A DNA stretch of 64,000 bases from Sphingobacteriia bacterium (GCA_017304685.1 JAFKLR010000004.1:628297-692296); one strand, 5' to 3'. Shown: positions 40,158 to 49,970, numbered from the stretch's first letter. The notes: a model not told the origin generated them from the sequence alone. A program made the numbers and translations.

Positions 40158-40421
40158 ATGAGTGATAATCAAAGTGCTCAAATGGCTAATTACGCAGTAC
40201 GTAAGCCTTTCTTCCGTCGTCGTAAAACTTGCCCGCTTTCAGGCCGTGGCGCACCAAAAATCGACTATAAAGATATTGGTTTATTAAGTCGCTTTATATC
40301 TGAGCGTGGAAGAATTTTACCAAGTAGGATTACTTCTGTATCAGCTAAGAAGCAACGTGAATTAAAAGTTGCTATTAAAAGAGCAAGAATTCTAGGGCTT
40401 TTACCATTTGTAAAGAAATAG
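40158..40421 (+). CDS. rpsR: 30S ribosomal protein S18
   Basis: 87 residues from the ATG at 40158, one base after the rpsF stop, with GAGGAA inside the rpsF end. A longer frame from 40146 would overlap rpsF and lacks support. Family blocks: [32 protein letters not shown], and the terminal [12 protein letters not shown]. Partner of S6. Confidence 0.96.
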   Translation: MSDNQSAQMANYAVRKPFFRRRKTCPLSGRGAPKIDYKDIGLLSRFISERGRILPSRITSVSAKKQRELKVAIKRARILGLLPFVKK

Positions 40422-40435
40422 ATTAAAGGTTTATT

Positions 40436-40927
40436 ATGGAAGTTATTTTATTAGAAAAAGTTAACAAGTTAGGAAATATTGGTGATACCGTTAAAGTTAA
40501 AAATGGTTTTGGCCGTAACTTTTTAATCCCACGTGGAAAAGCTATTAGAGCTACTGAAGATAATGTTAAGTTATTTGAAGCAGGAAAAGCTAAAATTGCT
40601 GCTGAAAATTCTCAAAGAAAATCTGAAGCTGAAAAAAGTATTCAGCAATTACCTAAGTCTGTAATAATTATCAGACAAGCAGGTGAAGATGGAAGGTTAT
40701 TTGGATCTGTTAATGCGCGTGATATCGCCGCTGCAATTAATGAATCTTCTAAAGTTGAAATAAGTAAGACTCATATTTCTCTTACAACAGTTGTAAAATT
40801 TATTGGTCAATACCAAGCAAATGTTATCCTTCATCCAGAAGTTATTTCAAGCATTAACATTAATGTCGCAAGATCATTAGAAGAAGCAGAACTTAATGCG
40901 AATAAAGAAGAAAATACCGAAGAATAA
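40436..40927 (+). CDS. rplI: 50S ribosomal protein L9
   Basis: 163 residues. The N-terminal rRNA-binding domain (MEVILLEKVNKLGNIGDTVK, then GFGRNFLIPRGKA) is joined by a helical linker to a C-terminal domain ending in INVARSLEEAE. It binds 23S rRNA near the L1 stalk. Last gene of its operon and followed by a strong terminator. Confidence 0.97.
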   Translation: MEVILLEKVNKLGNIGDTVKVKNGFGRNFLIPRGKAIRATEDNVKLFEAGKAKIAAENSQRKSEAEKSIQQLPKSVIIIRQAGEDGRLFGSVNARDIAAAINESSKVEISKTHISLTTVVKFIGQYQANVILHPEVISSININVARSLEEAELNANKEENTEE

Positions 40928-40956
40928 ACTTTTCTAATTTATTTATATATTTTAAT

Positions 40957-40988
40957 AAAAAAGGGCTTATAATAATAAGCCCTTTTTT
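40957..40988 (+). terminator. Terminator of rpsF-rpsR-rplI
   Basis: A 13-bp perfect stem (40957-40969 and 40976-40988) with core AAGGGCTTA/TAAGCCCTT, 6-nt loop and a run of six T, 30 bases after the rplI stop. Confidence 0.94.
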
Positions 40989-41324
40989 ATTATGCTCTTA
41001 GCTATTTAATAATTATAAATTACTAAATTTAAATTGTGAAATAAGAATGTTTATAAAAGATGTTAGAAAATTTATAAAATCTTATATTTAAAAAGCAAAA
41101 TCAAAAACTTATCAAATTTTACTATAGCCCTCGGATTTGTTGTTAGTAATTTAGAACTACCTAATACTATATGTAGTAAAATTGATAAAATACTCATCTT
41201 CTCAGTAACAAGTTTAAGTTTTAAGTTTCCTAATGAAATTATTTTTAAAATTAATTTTGCTGTAACATATTGAAAATTATAATATTATAAAAATACTTAT
41301 ATTTTTAATTTAGGTTTTTTAGTT
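40989..41324. other. Intergenic region without recognisable feature
   Basis: About 335 bases of AT-rich DNA. No reading frame with good composition, no RNA gene and no clear hairpin was found. The promoter of the small NTF2-like gene must lie near its right end. A TTAGGT at 41310-41315 may be a weak ribosome-binding site for that gene. Confidence 0.6.
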
Positions 41325-41720
41325 ATGGATGTACAAAAATTAGATATTATAAATCAATATATTAATGCTTATAATTCTTTTAACATAGATGGAATGTTAA
41401 TCTTATTTGCTGAAAATTGTATTTTTGAAACTGTAACTAATTCTGATAAACCAGTAAAAGTTACAGGTAAAAATAATTTAAAGGAACTTGCTACAACGTC
41501 TGCAAAATATTTTGAAGTCAGGGAACAAATCATTAGAAATTATATAATATCTGAAAATAAGGCTTGTATTGAAGTTGAATTTAGAGGGAAGCTTGCGTCT
41601 GAATACAGCTTAAAAATACAAGGAAGTAATAAGAATGGTGGAAAAGTTCAATTACTTGGTGTTTCAATTTTTGAATTCAATTCTAAAAATGAAATTGTTA
41701 TTCTAAGAGATTATAGTTAA
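41325..41720 (+). CDS. NTF2/SnoaL-like small protein
   Basis: 131 residues with the pattern of the NTF2-like (SnoaL) cone fold. The first helix is IINQYINAYNSFNIDGMLIL, then FAENCIFETV, a helix ending in YF, and curved strands with IEVEFRGKLA and LLGVSIFEFNSKNEIVILRDY. The last segment is the typical final strand of the family. Members are enzymes (isomerases, cyclases) or ligand-binding proteins; nothing here fixes the function. It stands alone before a perfect palindrome. Confidence 0.75.
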   Translation: MDVQKLDIINQYINAYNSFNIDGMLILFAENCIFETVTNSDKPVKVTGKNNLKELATTSAKYFEVREQIIRNYIISENKACIEVEFRGKLASEYSLKIQGSNKNGGKVQLLGVSIFEFNSKNEIVILRDYS

Positions 41721-41726
41721 ATAGCA

Positions 41727-41746
41727 GGTAAAGTTTAAACTTTACC
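41727..41746. terminator. Perfect palindrome between convergent genes
   Basis: GGTAAAGTTTAAACTTTACC is a perfect 20-base palindrome in the 39-base gap between two convergent stops. An 8-bp stem is possible. There is no clear U-tract, so a terminator role is likely from position but weakly supported by structure. Confidence 0.45.
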
Positions 41747-41759
41747 CACTATAGATACT

Positions 41760-42188
41760 TTATTTGTATAAAGATAATTTTTTAGTAAGTTCACTTACTT
41801 TTGACCAATCACCAAATAGATTTAAGCCAAAAAACACCAAATTTTCTTGGTTAGTTTCTGCAGTTCTTTCAATTTGTTGAACGAATGTTCCTGCGATCAT
41901 AGTATCAAGGAATGCTCTATGTTTAATATCATGTTCTTTAGCAAGATCATAAATTTTTCTAATTTCACTAGATTTAGCTCTTAAAATAATAAATGGTATG
42001 CGAGAAATTTTTGGATAAATAAATCCATTGTTGTCTATATAATCATCAAGCAATAAATCATTTTCTCCAATTTCTGCTCCTAACGCAACGCTCATATGAG
42101 CGACTGCATTTAATGCTCTTCCAGGTTCCAAGTCCTTATTAATTATAGCTACCGATTTGTTTGGAAACATAAGTTTACCTATAAACAT
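41760..42188 (-). CDS. DUF2000-family protein
   Basis: 142 residues. The sequence VAHMSVALGAEIGENDLLLD followed by a middle strand (RIPFIILRAKSSEIRKIY) and AFLDTMIAGTFVQQI fits the DUF2000 family, which has a peptidyl-tRNA-hydrolase-2-like fold. Members are small cytoplasmic proteins of unproven function. Single gene, convergent with the NTF2-like gene. A GC-rich hairpin lies 46 bases upstream of its start. Confidence 0.75.
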   Translation of the reverse strand: MFIGKLMFPNKSVAIINKDLEPGRALNAVAHMSVALGAEIGENDLLLDDYIDNNGFIYPKISRIPFIILRAKSSEIRKIYDLAKEHDIKHRAFLDTMIAGTFVQQIERTAETNQENLVFFGLNLFGDWSKVSELTKKLSLYK

Positions 42189-42233
42189 GTTGAATAAAAT
42201 AAAAAAAAATGTGAAGGGTAGGGGTATATATTA

Positions 42234-42248
42234 TGCGGCTAAGCCGCA
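42234..42248. other. GC-rich hairpin in divergent intergenic region
   Basis: TGCGGC-TAA-GCCGCA is a 6-bp all-but-one-GC stem in an otherwise AT-rich gap between two divergent genes (starts at 42188 and 42356). It stands out by composition. It could be a regulator site, a transcript hairpin or the remnant of a small repeat; I found no second copy by eye. Confidence 0.5.
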
Positions 42249-42355
42249 AGGATAAGGAGGGTAAAAACTGAGGTTTTAAAATTAAATTCTTTCATATTAA
42301 TGTATATATATTATATTAAATGAAAATTCAAGTTATTTAAATATTGAGGGCAGAA

Positions 42356-42910
42356 ATGTTTATTAAATATCTTCTCATTTTCTCATTAATATTCACGAGC
42401 ATAGCTTGTGCAGAAAGCAAGGAAGTAAAATGTTCTAAACTAAAAGGCATATGGAATGAAAGATGCCAAGATATTGAATTAGAAAAAAATATTGGTAAAT
42501 ACTGGAAAGAAATGAAGCAATTTTATTTTGATCTTCAAGTCTTTGTTAAAAACAATGATAAAAAATCCTTATCTAAAATGATGGAATATCCATTTACGCT
42601 TTTTTATCCGAGTAAAGATGCAACCGAAGATGACTGGCCAAGAAAACTGGAAAAAATAGAAATTAAAGATGAAGAAGAATTTATCAAAAAATATGATTTT
42701 ATATTTACAAAAAATTTGAAATGGGCGCTTAAAAATCAGAGATATCAGGATTTACTCATTTTTAAAAATGTTTTGCATTTACATTATCAATACGGGGATA
42801 TTGTAATTTCAAAAGATTGCGACTTTTCTAAAATCTCACATGAAGAATGTTCGGTAATAAAAATATTTTATATCAACAATGATATAGTACCTTTACCTCA
42901 GAATAATTAA
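42356..42910 (+). CDS. Small secreted protein upstream of lysozyme
   Basis: 184 residues from the ATG at 42356, which has GAGGG upstream; a TTG at 42344 is the alternative start. The signal peptide MFIKYLLIFSLIFTSIACA is cleaved before Glu-Ser. The mature protein has four cysteines in two close pairs (KCSKLKGIWNERC near the start, DCDFSKISHEEC near the end), suggesting a periplasmic disulfide-bonded fold. It lies 10 bases before the lysozyme-like gene, so the two are cotranscribed. A role as periplasmic inhibitor or partner of that lysozyme is a hypothesis. Family not recognised. Confidence 0.65.
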   Translation: MFIKYLLIFSLIFTSIACAESKEVKCSKLKGIWNERCQDIELEKNIGKYWKEMKQFYFDLQVFVKNNDKKSLSKMMEYPFTLFYPSKDATEDDWPRKLEKIEIKDEEEFIKKYDFIFTKNLKWALKNQRYQDLLIFKNVLHLHYQYGDIVISKDCDFSKISHEECSVIKIFYINNDIVPLPQNN

Positions 42911-42920
42911 GGAAAAAATT

Positions 42921-44249
42921 ATGGCCGCTAAAATAAAATGGACACAAGAAAAGAGAAATTTATTAGTAAAAAATGAATTATCCGACCAGGAATATGAAGA
43001 TATTTTATTTGAATTTATTAAAGCAAATGAAGGGGTAGAACGATTAGCTTATGACGATGGTAAAGGGAAAATTACCGTTGGAATAGGTTTTAATATGAGT
43101 GATGCTGCATCTAGGGTAAACTGGATAAGAGCTTTTAAAAAAGCTGGGATAGAAGTTTCTTTTGACGATGTGTATAATAATAAAAGAGAATTAAACGAAA
43201 ATGAGATTAAAGCACTATATAACTATTCAGTAAATATAAGAAGAGATGAATTAATTCAAAAATATGGTAATGATTGGTACAAGCTTAAACCTAATGAAAG
43301 GCTTGCAATAGAGGATGCTTACTATAACAGTCCTAAATTAGTTTATGAAAAAACAAGATTTTATAAACATATAAAAAATTATATAAACAGTGGTAAGAAA
43401 GATTTCTTAGAAGCTGCAGTCTATGAATTAGAAAAAAGATCAAACCCAGAACAAGACTCTAATTTAAAAGAAGGAATCCAAAATCGTCGTAACGTTGAAT
43501 CAGAAATGTTAAAAACTTACGAAACACCATGGTTTAAAGAAAATAAAGATTTAAATAGCTCCTTAGAGCAGCAGTATGATAATTATCTTTATAAATTAAT
43601 TATAGGTAATAAAGAGGAAAGGTGTTCTGTTTATGATAGTAAAACAGGCAAATCAATACCACCTAATAATTATTTACCAATTAAAGGTGATATAATGATA
43701 GGGTGCGATTTTAATATGAATATGCCCAATGCTAAAAAAATATGGGATGAAATATTTAATACGGATGGAAATCAAGTTTCCTTTGATAACGTTTATAATG
43801 GAAATATGATGTTAAGTTTTATTGATGTAAAAAAACTTCATACAGGACTTATTAAAATCAAAGAAATAGAGCTTTTAGAACTATTTGGTGAAGACTGGTT
43901 TAAGCTAAAATTAAACGAGCGATTTGCGATAGAAGTTGCATATTATAATAATGATAAGCCAATTAATAAGGGAAGTAATTTTTATAAAGGTATAAAAGAT
44001 TATATATCTACACAAAATAAGACTACATTTAAAAATGCATTAGCAGAATTAAAAGAAAAAGTTGAATATACTAAGATTGATAGCAATGAAGTTTTTTATC
44101 AAACATATGCTAAAAAATATGGATTTGATATAGAAAATGATAAAGAAATAGACGGATTTTCATTAAAAATAGATAATTTAGTTAATAAAGAAAACTTAAA
44201 TACCTATGTTAATGAAGGGGAAATTAGTTCTAATTGGTATCACTCATAA
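42921..44249 (+). CDS. Duplicated T4-type lysozyme (GH24) protein
   Basis: 442 residues. The first half (about 25-170) is a GH24 lysozyme domain with IKANEGVERLAYDDGKGKIT. Glu37, Asp46 and Thr52 have exactly the spacing of the T4 lysozyme catalytic triad (E-9-D-6-T), followed by VGIGFNM and WYKLKPNERLAIEDAYYN. The second half (about 230-370) repeats the fold (IMIGCDFNMN, VSFDNVYN, WFKLKLNERFAIEVAYYN) but lacks the Glu/Asp pair, so it is probably non-catalytic. No signal peptide is present. It could hydrolyse peptidoglycan of competitors or of the cell itself after export; the upstream secreted protein may be its partner. Confidence 0.78.
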   Translation: MAAKIKWTQEKRNLLVKNELSDQEYEDILFEFIKANEGVERLAYDDGKGKITVGIGFNMSDAASRVNWIRAFKKAGIEVSFDDVYNNKRELNENEIKALYNYSVNIRRDELIQKYGNDWYKLKPNERLAIEDAYYNSPKLVYEKTRFYKHIKNYINSGKKDFLEAAVYELEKRSNPEQDSNLKEGIQNRRNVESEMLKTYETPWFKENKDLNSSLEQQYDNYLYKLIIGNKEERCSVYDSKTGKSIPPNNYLPIKGDIMIGCDFNMNMPNAKKIWDEIFNTDGNQVSFDNVYNGNMMLSFIDVKKLHTGLIKIKEIELLELFGEDWFKLKLNERFAIEVAYYNNDKPINKGSNFYKGIKDYISTQNKTTFKNALAELKEKVEYTKIDSNEVFYQTYAKKYGFDIENDKEIDGFSLKIDNLVNKENLNTYVNEGEISSNWYHS

Positions 44250-44396
44250 GTGTTTTTGATTCTTATATTGAAAATTTAAGTAAAAAGCTTATTATAAACG
44301 CTTAATTAATTATATTTTATAACTTTTAAAAAATAACTGATTAGTCATATATTATAATTATTTGAAATATCTCTCCAATAAAACAAAAGTGAAATT

Positions 44397-45734
44397 ATGT
44401 TAACGTTGAAATTTTATAATAGCCTTACTCGTAAGTTAGAAGAATTTATTCCTCTTAATCCTAGCCAAGCAAAAATGTATGTATGCGGTCCAACAGTTTA
44501 TGATAGGCCACACATTGGAAATGCTCGTTCAAGTCTAGTTTATGATCTTATATTTAGGTTATTAAAATATATATACGAAGATGTATTATTTGTAAGGAAT
44601 ATTACAGATGTAGATGATAAAATAATTGTAGCTTCAAAAGAAAGGAATATTCATATTAATGACCTAACTAAAATTATTACTAAAGATTTTCATGATGATT
44701 TAGATTATTTAGGGTGCCTACGTCCAAGTGTTGAGCCTAAAGCGACTGAACATATTAAAGAAATGATTCAAGTTATTGAGAAATTAATTGAAAATGGTCA
44801 TGCATATACTGCAAATGGACATGTATATTTTGATGTAACAAGTGATAAAAATTATGGAGAACTTGCCGGTAGAACTTTAGATGAAATGATTGCAGGCGTA
44901 AGAATTGAAGTAAGTGAAAATAAAAAACATCCTGGTGATTTTGTGCTTTGGAAACCAATGGATGAAGAGGATAGTGAAGACTCAGTATTTGATAGCCCAT
45001 ATGGGAAAGGTAGGCCTGGCTGGCATATTGAATGTTCAGCTATGAGTATGAGATATTTAGGACAGAATTTCGACCTTCATGGTGGAGGTGCTGATTTAAT
45101 GTTCCCACATCACACAAATGAAATAGCACAAAGTACATGCGCATTTCCTGGAAGTGAATTTGCAAAATATTGGGTACATAACGGTTTTGTTACAGTAAAT
45201 GGCGAAAAAATGAGCAAGTCATTAGGTAATTTTTTAACCGTATATGATTTGCGTAATAAAAATATTGATGGGGCAGCTTTAAGACTTGCACTACTTTCAA
45301 CTCATTATCGTAAGCCTTTAGATTTTAATGAAAAAACTTTAAGCGATGCAGAAAAAACACTAAGTCATTTTAGAAGAACTACTGAAAATGTTCAGATAAG
45401 TAAATTAGATGAGGAATTTATTAGACTTCTTGCTGATGATTTAAATATTTCTGAAGCTTTAGCGTGGATGCATAGAATTGAAAAAGAAGCTAGGACAAAT
45501 AAAGAGGCAGCAGAAAAGCTTAAAGGTGCAATTGAATTTATAGGCATTGATTATTCAACTAAACAGCAAATCTCAACCCTTACGGATATACAAATATTAG
45601 AATTAATTCATAAAAGATCTGAAGCTAAAAAGGCTAAAAATTATTCCTTAGCTGATAATATTAGAAATGATTTATTAGCACAGGGTGTTTCATTAGAAGA
45701 TACCGCAGAAGGAACTATTTTTAGGAGAAAATAA
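44397..45734 (+). CDS. cysS: Cysteinyl-tRNA synthetase
   Basis: 445 residues, a class I synthetase. Motifs: CGPTVYDRPHIGNARS with zinc-ligand Cys and the HIGN form of HIGH, the second zinc Cys in GWHIECSAMS, the His/Glu ligands in GGGADLMFPHHTNEIAQS, and KMSKSLGN. It charges tRNA-Cys. No Shine-Dalgarno site is obvious. It is followed after one base by the HAD-IIA gene, in a run of same-strand genes. Confidence 0.97.
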   Translation: MLTLKFYNSLTRKLEEFIPLNPSQAKMYVCGPTVYDRPHIGNARSSLVYDLIFRLLKYIYEDVLFVRNITDVDDKIIVASKERNIHINDLTKIITKDFHDDLDYLGCLRPSVEPKATEHIKEMIQVIEKLIENGHAYTANGHVYFDVTSDKNYGELAGRTLDEMIAGVRIEVSENKKHPGDFVLWKPMDEEDSEDSVFDSPYGKGRPGWHIECSAMSMRYLGQNFDLHGGGADLMFPHHTNEIAQSTCAFPGSEFAKYWVHNGFVTVNGEKMSKSLGNFLTVYDLRNKNIDGAALRLALLSTHYRKPLDFNEKTLSDAEKTLSHFRRTTENVQISKLDEEFIRLLADDLNISEALAWMHRIEKEARTNKEAAEKLKGAIEFIGIDYSTKQQISTLTDIQILELIHKRSEAKKAKNYSLADNIRNDLLAQGVSLEDTAEGTIFRRK

Positions 45735-45735
45735 A

Positions 45736-46620
45736 ATGAAAATAAGTTCATTTGAAGACATTTCAAAAAATTACGATCTATTTTTATTAGATCTATGGGG
45801 TGTTATTCATGATGGAACTAATTTATATCCAGGTGTTATAGAATTTTTATATTTTTTAAAAGAAAATAATAAAAAAGTGCATTTTATTTCAAATGGACCA
45901 AGACGAAGCGAAAAAGCAATTGTTACTCTTCAAAACCTTAATGTTTCGTCCAACTTATACAACGCTTTAACTACATCTGGTGAAACTTTTTATCAATATT
46001 TAAAAAAGAATTTATTAACTCATATAATAAACCCAAAAGATAAAAATTATTACTTTATTGGTACTACAAAAGATTTAGGAATGATAGATGATTTAGGCTA
46101 TCAAAAAATTGAAAATATAAATGAAGCAAATTTTATTCTTAATCATGGCCCATTTTTTGATGAAAGAGATAGAAATATTGAAGAAGAAGTTTTTAAACCT
46201 GCGATAAAAGATCAAAAAATAATGATTTGCGTAAATCCAGATTTAGTCGTAGTGAAACAAACGGGAGAGGTTATCGATTGTGCAGGTAAATTGGCCGAAA
46301 AATACATAGAGCTAGGTGGAAAAGTTCAATATTTCGGCAAGCCTTATAAAGAAATTTATGAATATATTGTAACTGAGTATAAGTTTCCTTTAAATAAAGT
46401 TTTAGCTGTTGGAGATAGTTTTTATACGGATATTCTTGGAGCTAATAATTATGGCATTGATTCGTGTTTAGTTACGCAAGGAATTTTTGCAAAAGATGTA
46501 GGGAGTAATATCAGTGATGAGCAGGTCTTACAAAACTATAATAAATTATGTGTAAAATATAAAGCTAAACCAACATATGTAATTCATGATTTTAAAGAAT
46601 TTAAAAAATATAAAATGTAA
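45736..46620 (+). CDS. HAD-IIA family hydrolase (TIGR01459-like)
   Basis: 294 residues. Motif I is LFLLDLWGVIHDG (Asp nucleophile and second Asp replaced by Trp-Gly, as in this alphaproteobacterial NagD-like subgroup), motif II HFISNGP, motif III Lys in FGKPYKEIYEYIV, and motif IV VGDSFYTDILGA. The cap is between motifs II and III. NagD-like proteins hydrolyse sugar or nucleotide phosphates; the substrate is unknown. It starts one base after cysS and overlaps the following TPR gene by 35 bases. Confidence 0.88.
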   Translation: MKISSFEDISKNYDLFLLDLWGVIHDGTNLYPGVIEFLYFLKENNKKVHFISNGPRRSEKAIVTLQNLNVSSNLYNALTTSGETFYQYLKKNLLTHIINPKDKNYYFIGTTKDLGMIDDLGYQKIENINEANFILNHGPFFDERDRNIEEEVFKPAIKDQKIMICVNPDLVVVKQTGEVIDCAGKLAEKYIELGGKVQYFGKPYKEIYEYIVTEYKFPLNKVLAVGDSFYTDILGANNYGIDSCLVTQGIFAKDVGSNISDEQVLQNYNKLCVKYKAKPTYVIHDFKEFKKYKM

Positions 46621-47452
46621 AATCAATACTACCGCGCTTAATTTAAAAGAAAGCGATTTTGTTGATTATAATAAAAACATAGAATATTTAACAAACACGG
46701 AAATTGAAAATTTAATTTCTGTAAATGAAGCAATAAAGCTAGTAAATAGATTCCATAGTTATTTTCATTTTGAACAATCTTATGCTTATAATTTATTGGC
46801 AGATTGTTACTTTCTTTTACAAGATAAACAAAAAGCAATAGAAATTTATGAGAAAGCCATATTTCAAGATCACTTAAATACTATAGCTATAAAATCATTA
46901 ATATTTGCGTCTGATACTGAAAATAGTAAGCAAAAATATATAGCTCAGTTAAGTAAGCTTAATGAAAATTATGAAATAAATTTTAATAGCGATTTATTAC
47001 TAATTCGTACTAATAAAGGTTATGCTCCTCAATTTCGATATGAAAGAGAATATATAAAATTTGCTACTTTAAATTCTGAGGTGTTAGTACAAAATAAAGA
47101 AGTAGATTTATTAGATAAGGCTATAAAGCTTGTAGAAATAAAAACTTTTACTGAAGCTAAAAAAATATTAGATATTTTAAAAATTAATTCACACAGGAAA
47201 AATATAGCAGATGCTTTAATTGCCCTTAATATTGAAGATGTTGAAATTGCTATTAAATATTTAAAAGAAGCAGTTATAAATTTAGAGGCAAGGCATAAAA
47301 GTTACCATCAAGAAGCTTCTTTAATTTATCTGAAGAGAGCTAGCATTTTTAAAAATTTAGGAGAAATTGAGCTTTTTAAAAATGACTTAGTTAAAGCAAA
47401 TGATTTAGATGTTGAAACCTATAATAAATTTGTATTAGAAAGAATCGAGTAA
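46586..47452 (+). CDS. TPR-like protein
   Basis: 288 residues, helical, with recognisable tetratricopeptide units: AYNLLADCYFLLQDKQKAIE followed by IYEKAIFQDH, and later ones near 205-275 (ALIALNIEDVEIAIKYLKEA; LIYLKRASIFKNLGEIEL). It is presumably a protein-interaction scaffold. The ATG at 46586 lies inside the end of the HAD gene; no later in-frame ATG precedes the conserved part, so either this overlap is real or a non-ATG start is used. Its end overlaps the convergent tmk by 18 bases. Confidence 0.7.
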   Translation: MILKNLKNIKCKINTTALNLKESDFVDYNKNIEYLTNTEIENLISVNEAIKLVNRFHSYFHFEQSYAYNLLADCYFLLQDKQKAIEIYEKAIFQDHLNTIAIKSLIFASDTENSKQKYIAQLSKLNENYEINFNSDLLLIRTNKGYAPQFRYEREYIKFATLNSEVLVQNKEVDLLDKAIKLVEIKTFTEAKKILDILKINSHRKNIADALIALNIEDVEIAIKYLKEAVINLEARHKSYHQEASLIYLKRASIFKNLGEIELFKNDLVKANDLDVETYNKFVLERIE

Positions 47453-48067
47453 TATTCCATTTTCCAAATAATTTACTATTTGCTGATGGGTATATTCTGC
47501 TGATAAATTCGCATTAATTACCACTATTCTTTCTTTAAAAATAGTTGCTAAATGAAGGAATTTTTCTTGAATAAGTAAAAAATCTTCCTTAGTCATTTTA
47601 TCAAAACGATTTTTGTTTTGAGGGCGAGCGTCAATTCTACTAATTGTCTCACTAATATCAGCTATAAGAAGAAAAGTTAAATCTGGGAAAAAATTATCGG
47701 TAGTAATCTTATGAATATTTAATATCTCATCCATTGCTACGCCATTTAAACCCTGATATACGATAGTAGAATCTATATAACGGTCAGAAATAACAATTTT
47801 ACCTTCGCTTATACTAGGTTTTATTAAATTATTAATATGTTCAACCCTTGCAGCTTGAAATAATAAGACTTCTGTCAAAGCTTCAAAATTGTTTTGCAAA
47901 ATAAGGTTTCTAATATTTTCGGCATTAGGTGTGCCACCAGGTTCACGAGTCTTTACAGTATTAATTCCTTTATTATTAAGATATTTACCCAATAATTCAG
48001 CTTGGGTGGATTTACCGACTCCGTCAATACCTTCAAAAGTAATAAATTTTGGGTAATTTTTCTGCAT
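47435..48067 (-). CDS. tmk: Thymidylate kinase
   Basis: 210 residues. P-loop FEGIDGVGKSTQAELL, the DR(Y/F/H) substrate motif in ISDRYIDSTIVYQG, TREPGGTPNAENIR for dTMP binding, and the lid region RPQNKNRFDKM. It phosphorylates dTMP to dTDP. Its start at 48067 is divergent from fur, and its 3' end overlaps the TPR gene. Confidence 0.96.
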   Translation of the reverse strand: MQKNYPKFITFEGIDGVGKSTQAELLGKYLNNKGINTVKTREPGGTPNAENIRNLILQNNFEALTEVLLFQAARVEHINNLIKPSISEGKIVISDRYIDSTIVYQGLNGVAMDEILNIHKITTDNFFPDLTFLLIADISETISRIDARPQNKNRFDKMTKEDFLLIQEKFLHLATIFKERIVVINANLSAEYTHQQIVNYLENGILLDSF

Positions 48068-48183
48068 TCTTTATTATTAATTGGTTAATTTATTGCCAAA
48101 AGGAATATACTAGGTTATTAATACGGTGTTTACAAACTAAATTTTATATTTTTTTCTTTAATAAATGTCACGAGATTAGTATA

Positions 48184-48603
48184 ATGCCTAACAAAATTGA
48201 GAAATTGCTTGTAAATAAAGGTATTAAGCTTACAGAGCAAAGAAAGATAATTGCTCAAGTAATATCTGAATCTAGCGATCATCCAGATGTTGAAGAATTA
48301 TATAGGCGCGCCTCACAAATAGATAGAAATATAAGCATTGCTACAGTTTACCGTGCTGTGAAGCTATTTGAAGAGGAAGAAATTATTGAAAAACATGATT
48401 TTCGTGACGGTAGAGCGAGATATGAAGAAATTCAAGAATCTCATCATGATCATTTAATTGATCTAAAAACAGGTAAGGTAATTGAATTTCAAAACGAAGC
48501 AATTGAAAAATTACAAGCTATTATAGCAAAAGAATTAGGTTATAGATTAGTCGATCATCGACTTGAATTATATGGTATCCCATTGGAAGAAGAGGAAAAA
48601 TGA
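48184..48603 (+). CDS. fur: Fur-family metalloregulator
   Basis: 139 residues from the ATG at 48184 (MPNKIEKLL); a longer frame from 48049 has a hydrophobic, non-family extension and would overlap the tmk start. The winged-helix part contains [20 protein letters not shown] followed by [10 protein letters not shown], and the dimerisation/metal part has ESHHDHLID. The C-terminal Cys pairs of enterobacterial Fur are missing, which is common in alphaproteobacterial Fur/Irr/Mur proteins, so the sensed signal (iron, haem or manganese) is open. It shares ATGA with miaB, implying coupling. Confidence 0.88.
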   Translation: MPNKIEKLLVNKGIKLTEQRKIIAQVISESSDHPDVEELYRRASQIDRNISIATVYRAVKLFEEEEIIEKHDFRDGRARYEEIQESHHDHLIDLKTGKVIEFQNEAIEKLQAIIAKELGYRLVDHRLELYGIPLEEEEK

Positions 48604-49970
48604 AAGAAGCTATTACTGATATGCAAGCTAAAAAGAAATTAATGATAGTTACTTATGGCTGTCAGATGAATGTGTATGATTCGATTAAAATGGCAGATTT
48701 AATGCGACCATTTGGGTATGAGCAAACCGAACAGGTATCTGAAGCAGATATGGTAATTTTAAATACTTGCAATATTAGAGAAAAGGCAGCGGAAAAAGTT
48801 TATTCAGAACTTGGCAGAATTAAGCAGTTTAAAGATAAGAAGAAAGCGAATGGCAACAACATGCTTATAGCTGTAGCAGGTTGTGTAAGCCAAGCTGAGG
48901 GTGATGAAATTTTTAAACGAGCACCTTTTGTTGATATTGTAGTAGGTCCTCAATCTTTTGCAACCTTACCAGAACTTGTAACAAAAATTATCCGTGATCA
49001 CGATAAACACGCTATAAATCTTGACTTTGTTTCAGACTCAAAATTTGATGCGCTTCCTGAAGAAGCAGCTCCTCAAGGATTTTCAGCATTTTTAACTATA
49101 CAAGAAGGTTGTGACGTATTTTGTAAATATTGTATCGTCCCTTACACTCGTGGCGCAGAATTTTCTCGTCCAGTTGAACAGATTTATAGGGAAGCAAATA
49201 GGTTAGTTGAGCAAGGGGCTAAAGAAATTACATTACTTGGTCAAAATGTATCGGCTTATCATGGAATTTCAACTGAAGGCGAAATAAGCTTACCAAAACT
49301 TATAAAAATACTTGCTAAAATCAGTGGATTAGAACGTATTAGATACACTACTTCGCATCCTAGTGACATTAATGAAGAATTTTTTGAAATTCATGGAAGT
49401 GAACCAAAATTAATGCCGTTTTTACATTTACCTGTTCAGTCCGGTTCAAATAAAATTTTAAAGGATATGAATAGAAAATATACAAGAGAACAATATTTTT
49501 ATGCTATAGAAAATTTAAGAAAAGCACGCCCAGATTTGAGCTTTTCTTCTGATTTCATAGTAGGTTACCCTGGAGAAACTGACCAAGATTTTGAAGATAC
49601 AATGGATCTTGTGCGCCATGTAAATTTTGCTCAAAGCTACTCATTTAAATATAGCAAACGTCCTGGAACTCCTGCCGCTATAATGGATAACCAAGTTCCT
49701 GAAAGGATTAAAGCAGAAAGACTTGCAAAACTTCAAGAACTTATAAGCTTCCAACAAACAGAGTTTAATAAAAATTCTATAGGTCTTATTATGCCAGTAT
49801 TATTTGAAAAAACTGGTAAATATGACGGGCAATATGTTGGAAAAACTCCATATATGCAATCAGTTCATGTGAAATCTGAAACTAATTTAATAGGCAAAAT
49901 ATTAGATGTAAAAATCTCTGAATTGTTTTCAAATTCACTTGCAGCAGAATTGGTTAAGGAAGATGCTTGA
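48600..49970 (+). CDS. miaB: tRNA-2-methylthio-N6-dimethylallyladenosine synthase
   Basis: 456 residues. An N-terminal methylthiotransferase domain supplies three cluster cysteines ([22 protein letters not shown]). The radical-SAM motif is [17 protein letters not shown] (C-X3-C-X2-C), and a C-terminal TRAM domain ends the protein (about 385-450). It adds the methylthio group to i6A37 of tRNAs. Start overlaps the fur stop (ATGA) and end overlaps ybeY by 8 bases, forming fur-miaB-ybeY-rsfS. Confidence 0.97.
   Translation: MKEAITDMQAKKKLMIVTYGCQMNVYDSIKMADLMRPFGYEQTEQVSEADMVILNTCNIREKAAEKVYSELGRIKQFKDKKKANGNNMLIAVAGCVSQAEGDEIFKRAPFVDIVVGPQSFATLPELVTKIIRDHDKHAINLDFVSDSKFDALPEEAAPQGFSAFLTIQEGCDVFCKYCIVPYTRGAEFSRPVEQIYREANRLVEQGAKEITLLGQNVSAYHGISTEGEISLPKLIKILAKISGLERIRYTTSHPSDINEEFFEIHGSEPKLMPFLHLPVQSGSNKILKDMNRKYTREQYFYAIENLRKARPDLSFSSDFIVGYPGETDQDFEDTMDLVRHVNFAQSYSFKYSKRPGTPAAIMDNQVPERIKAERLAKLQELISFQQTEFNKNSIGLIMPVLFEKTGKYDGQYVGKTPYMQSVHVKSETNLIGKILDVKISELFSNSLAAELVKEDA

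Noticed and set aside
48049..48183. 45-residue N-terminal extension of the Fur-family protein
   Set aside because: It overlaps the tmk start, is hydrophobic and unlike any Fur N-terminus; the ATG at 48184 gives the normal length.
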